Shown: piece after piece, positions 57,641 to 58,167 of the stretch
Position numbering within the stretch: position 1 is the stretch's first letter
How the letters are laid out: every line of letters starts with the position of its first letter
Assembly (NCBI RefSeq): GCF_000336875.1
Contig: NZ_AOJK01000040.1
Location: forward strand, 8,877-67,043
Direction of reading: 5' to 3'
Length of the DNA stretch: 58,167 bases
Origin: Halorubrum californiense DSM 19288
Lineage (GTDB): Archaea > Halobacteriota > Halobacteria > Halobacteriales > Haloferacaceae
Notes under the pieces: model-generated
What the model saw: the letters and a program-made list of their open reading frames with translations, nothing else
Databases searched by the model: none
What the model was told of the DNA's origin: nothing
Translations under genes and position numbers: made by a program

Positions 57641-58167
57641 ATGACAGAGACAGACACCTACAGCGACGGCGGAACGGAACGAGAACAGCTCGCGGACCCG
57701 AGTGGCGCATCCGCGAACGGCGAGCGCACGCGAACGAGGGCTGACGAGACCGCAGAGACATCGGCGGACGTCGAGGAGCGCACGGAAAGCGAGCGGGAGC
57801 GGACCACGACCTGTCCCGAATGCGACGGTCGACTCGCGACAGACACGGAACACGGCGAGACCGTCTGTAGCGACTGCGGGCTGGTCGTCGAGGAGGACTC
57901 GGTCGACCGCGGGCCGGAGTGGCGCGCGTTCAACTCCAGCGAGCGGGACAGCAAGTCCCGAGTTGGTGCCCCGACGACGAACATGATGCACGACAAGGGG
58001 CTCTCGACGAACATCGGCTGGCAGGACAAAGACGCCTACGGCAAGTCGCTGTCGGGGCGACAGCGACGCCGGATGCAGCGGCTGCGCACGTGGAACGAGC
58101 GGTTCCGCACCCGCGACTCCAAGGAGCGCAACCTGAAGCAGGCGCTCGGCGAGATCGATCGGATGGC
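57641..58167 (+). CDS. tfb: Transcription initiation factor IIB (TFB), second copy, 3' part outside window
   Basis: 175 codons are visible. A longer N-terminal tail than the first copy (about 55 residues, Glu/Thr/Arg-rich) precedes the zinc ribbon C58, C61, C76 and C79 (CPEC, CSDC). [13 protein letters not shown] and GAPTTNMMHDKGL follow, then KDAYGKSLSGRQRRRMQRLR and the first cyclin repeat begins. It is about 70 percent similar by eye to the copy at 34416 over the shared core. ATG 57641 follows a TATA-like box at 57607-57614. The rest, including the promoter-reading HTH, lies to the right. Confidence 0.93.
   Translation, partial: MTETDTYSDGGTEREQLADPSGASANGERTRTRADETAETSADVEERTESERERTTTCPECDGRLATDTEHGETVCSDCGLVVEEDSVDRGPEWRAFNSSERDSKSRVGAPTTNMMHDKGLSTNIGWQDKDAYGKSLSGRQRRRMQRLRTWNERFRTRDSKERNLKQALGEIDRM

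Overview
The window looks like main-chromosome DNA of a haloarchaeon, most plausibly Halorubrum or a close relative. It has very high G+C, strongly acidic proteins, leaderless promoters with a TATA box about 25 nt before the ATG, two TFB (archaeal TFIIB) genes, tandem halocyanin domains, a menaquinone pathway gene pair, GatE, RqcH, Elp3 and Bax1. Genus assignment is an inference from style and remembered homologues; no search was run.

Layout. 1-1311: accessory-flavoured start with the tail of a winged-helix regulator, a VapB/VapC toxin-antitoxin pair behind an inverted repeat, and a chimeric gene relic. 1363-12725: mostly housekeeping genes (threonine synthase-like enzyme, triple zinc-ribbon protein, YchF-type GTPase, universal stress protein, biotin ligase, ferredoxin, EamA transporter divergent from an Lrp-type regulator, PsiE-like protein, GatE). 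12726-15087: a non-core island with two large hairpin-forming repeats, an IS200/IS605-type element (intact TnpB, a 47-residue protein whose stop overlaps the tnpB start, a broken tnpA) that ends against tRNA-Leu(GAG). 15245-34058: DUF420, tandem halocyanin, PurF, RqcH, Elp3, Bax1 nuclease, DoxX pair, a split RNA m5C methyltransferase plus PUA-like partner, PAC2 chaperone, MenF, sulfite-oxidase-fold enzyme, small regulators, a rhomboid with an unusual active site, and a METTL5-like methyltransferase. 34059-42534: a hairpin-rich non-coding stretch, TFB, a second UspA, MenE-like ligase, acyl-CoA dehydrogenase, metallo-beta-lactamase-fold enzyme, and a MutS-like ATPase with an overlapping partner. 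42573-51102: an alpha-glucan island (double GH15 enzyme, GH13 enzyme, MalQ). 51107-56490: CaCA exchanger, small membrane proteins, M20 amidohydrolase, MscS channel, then SDR, cupin and FAH genes in an operon running to 57345. The window ends inside a second TFB gene at 57641.

How the genes fit together. GH15-GH15, GH13 and MalQ carry no visible secretion signals and form a plausible intracellular maltodextrin/glycogen set. MenF and MenE-like feed menaquinone synthesis; halocyanin, DUF420, DoxX and ferredoxin fit respiratory or redox work. NSUN/PUA, METTL5-like, Elp3, GatE, RqcH and YchF form a scattered translation and RNA-modification theme. No CRISPR array, rRNA or replication origin is visible. 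The strongest candidates for undescribed biology are the nested-hairpin repeats at 12794-13045, the 81-nt nested hairpin at 34156-34236, the 47-residue protein overlapping TnpB, the split NSUN/PUA pair, and the rhomboid whose catalytic Ser position reads Cys.
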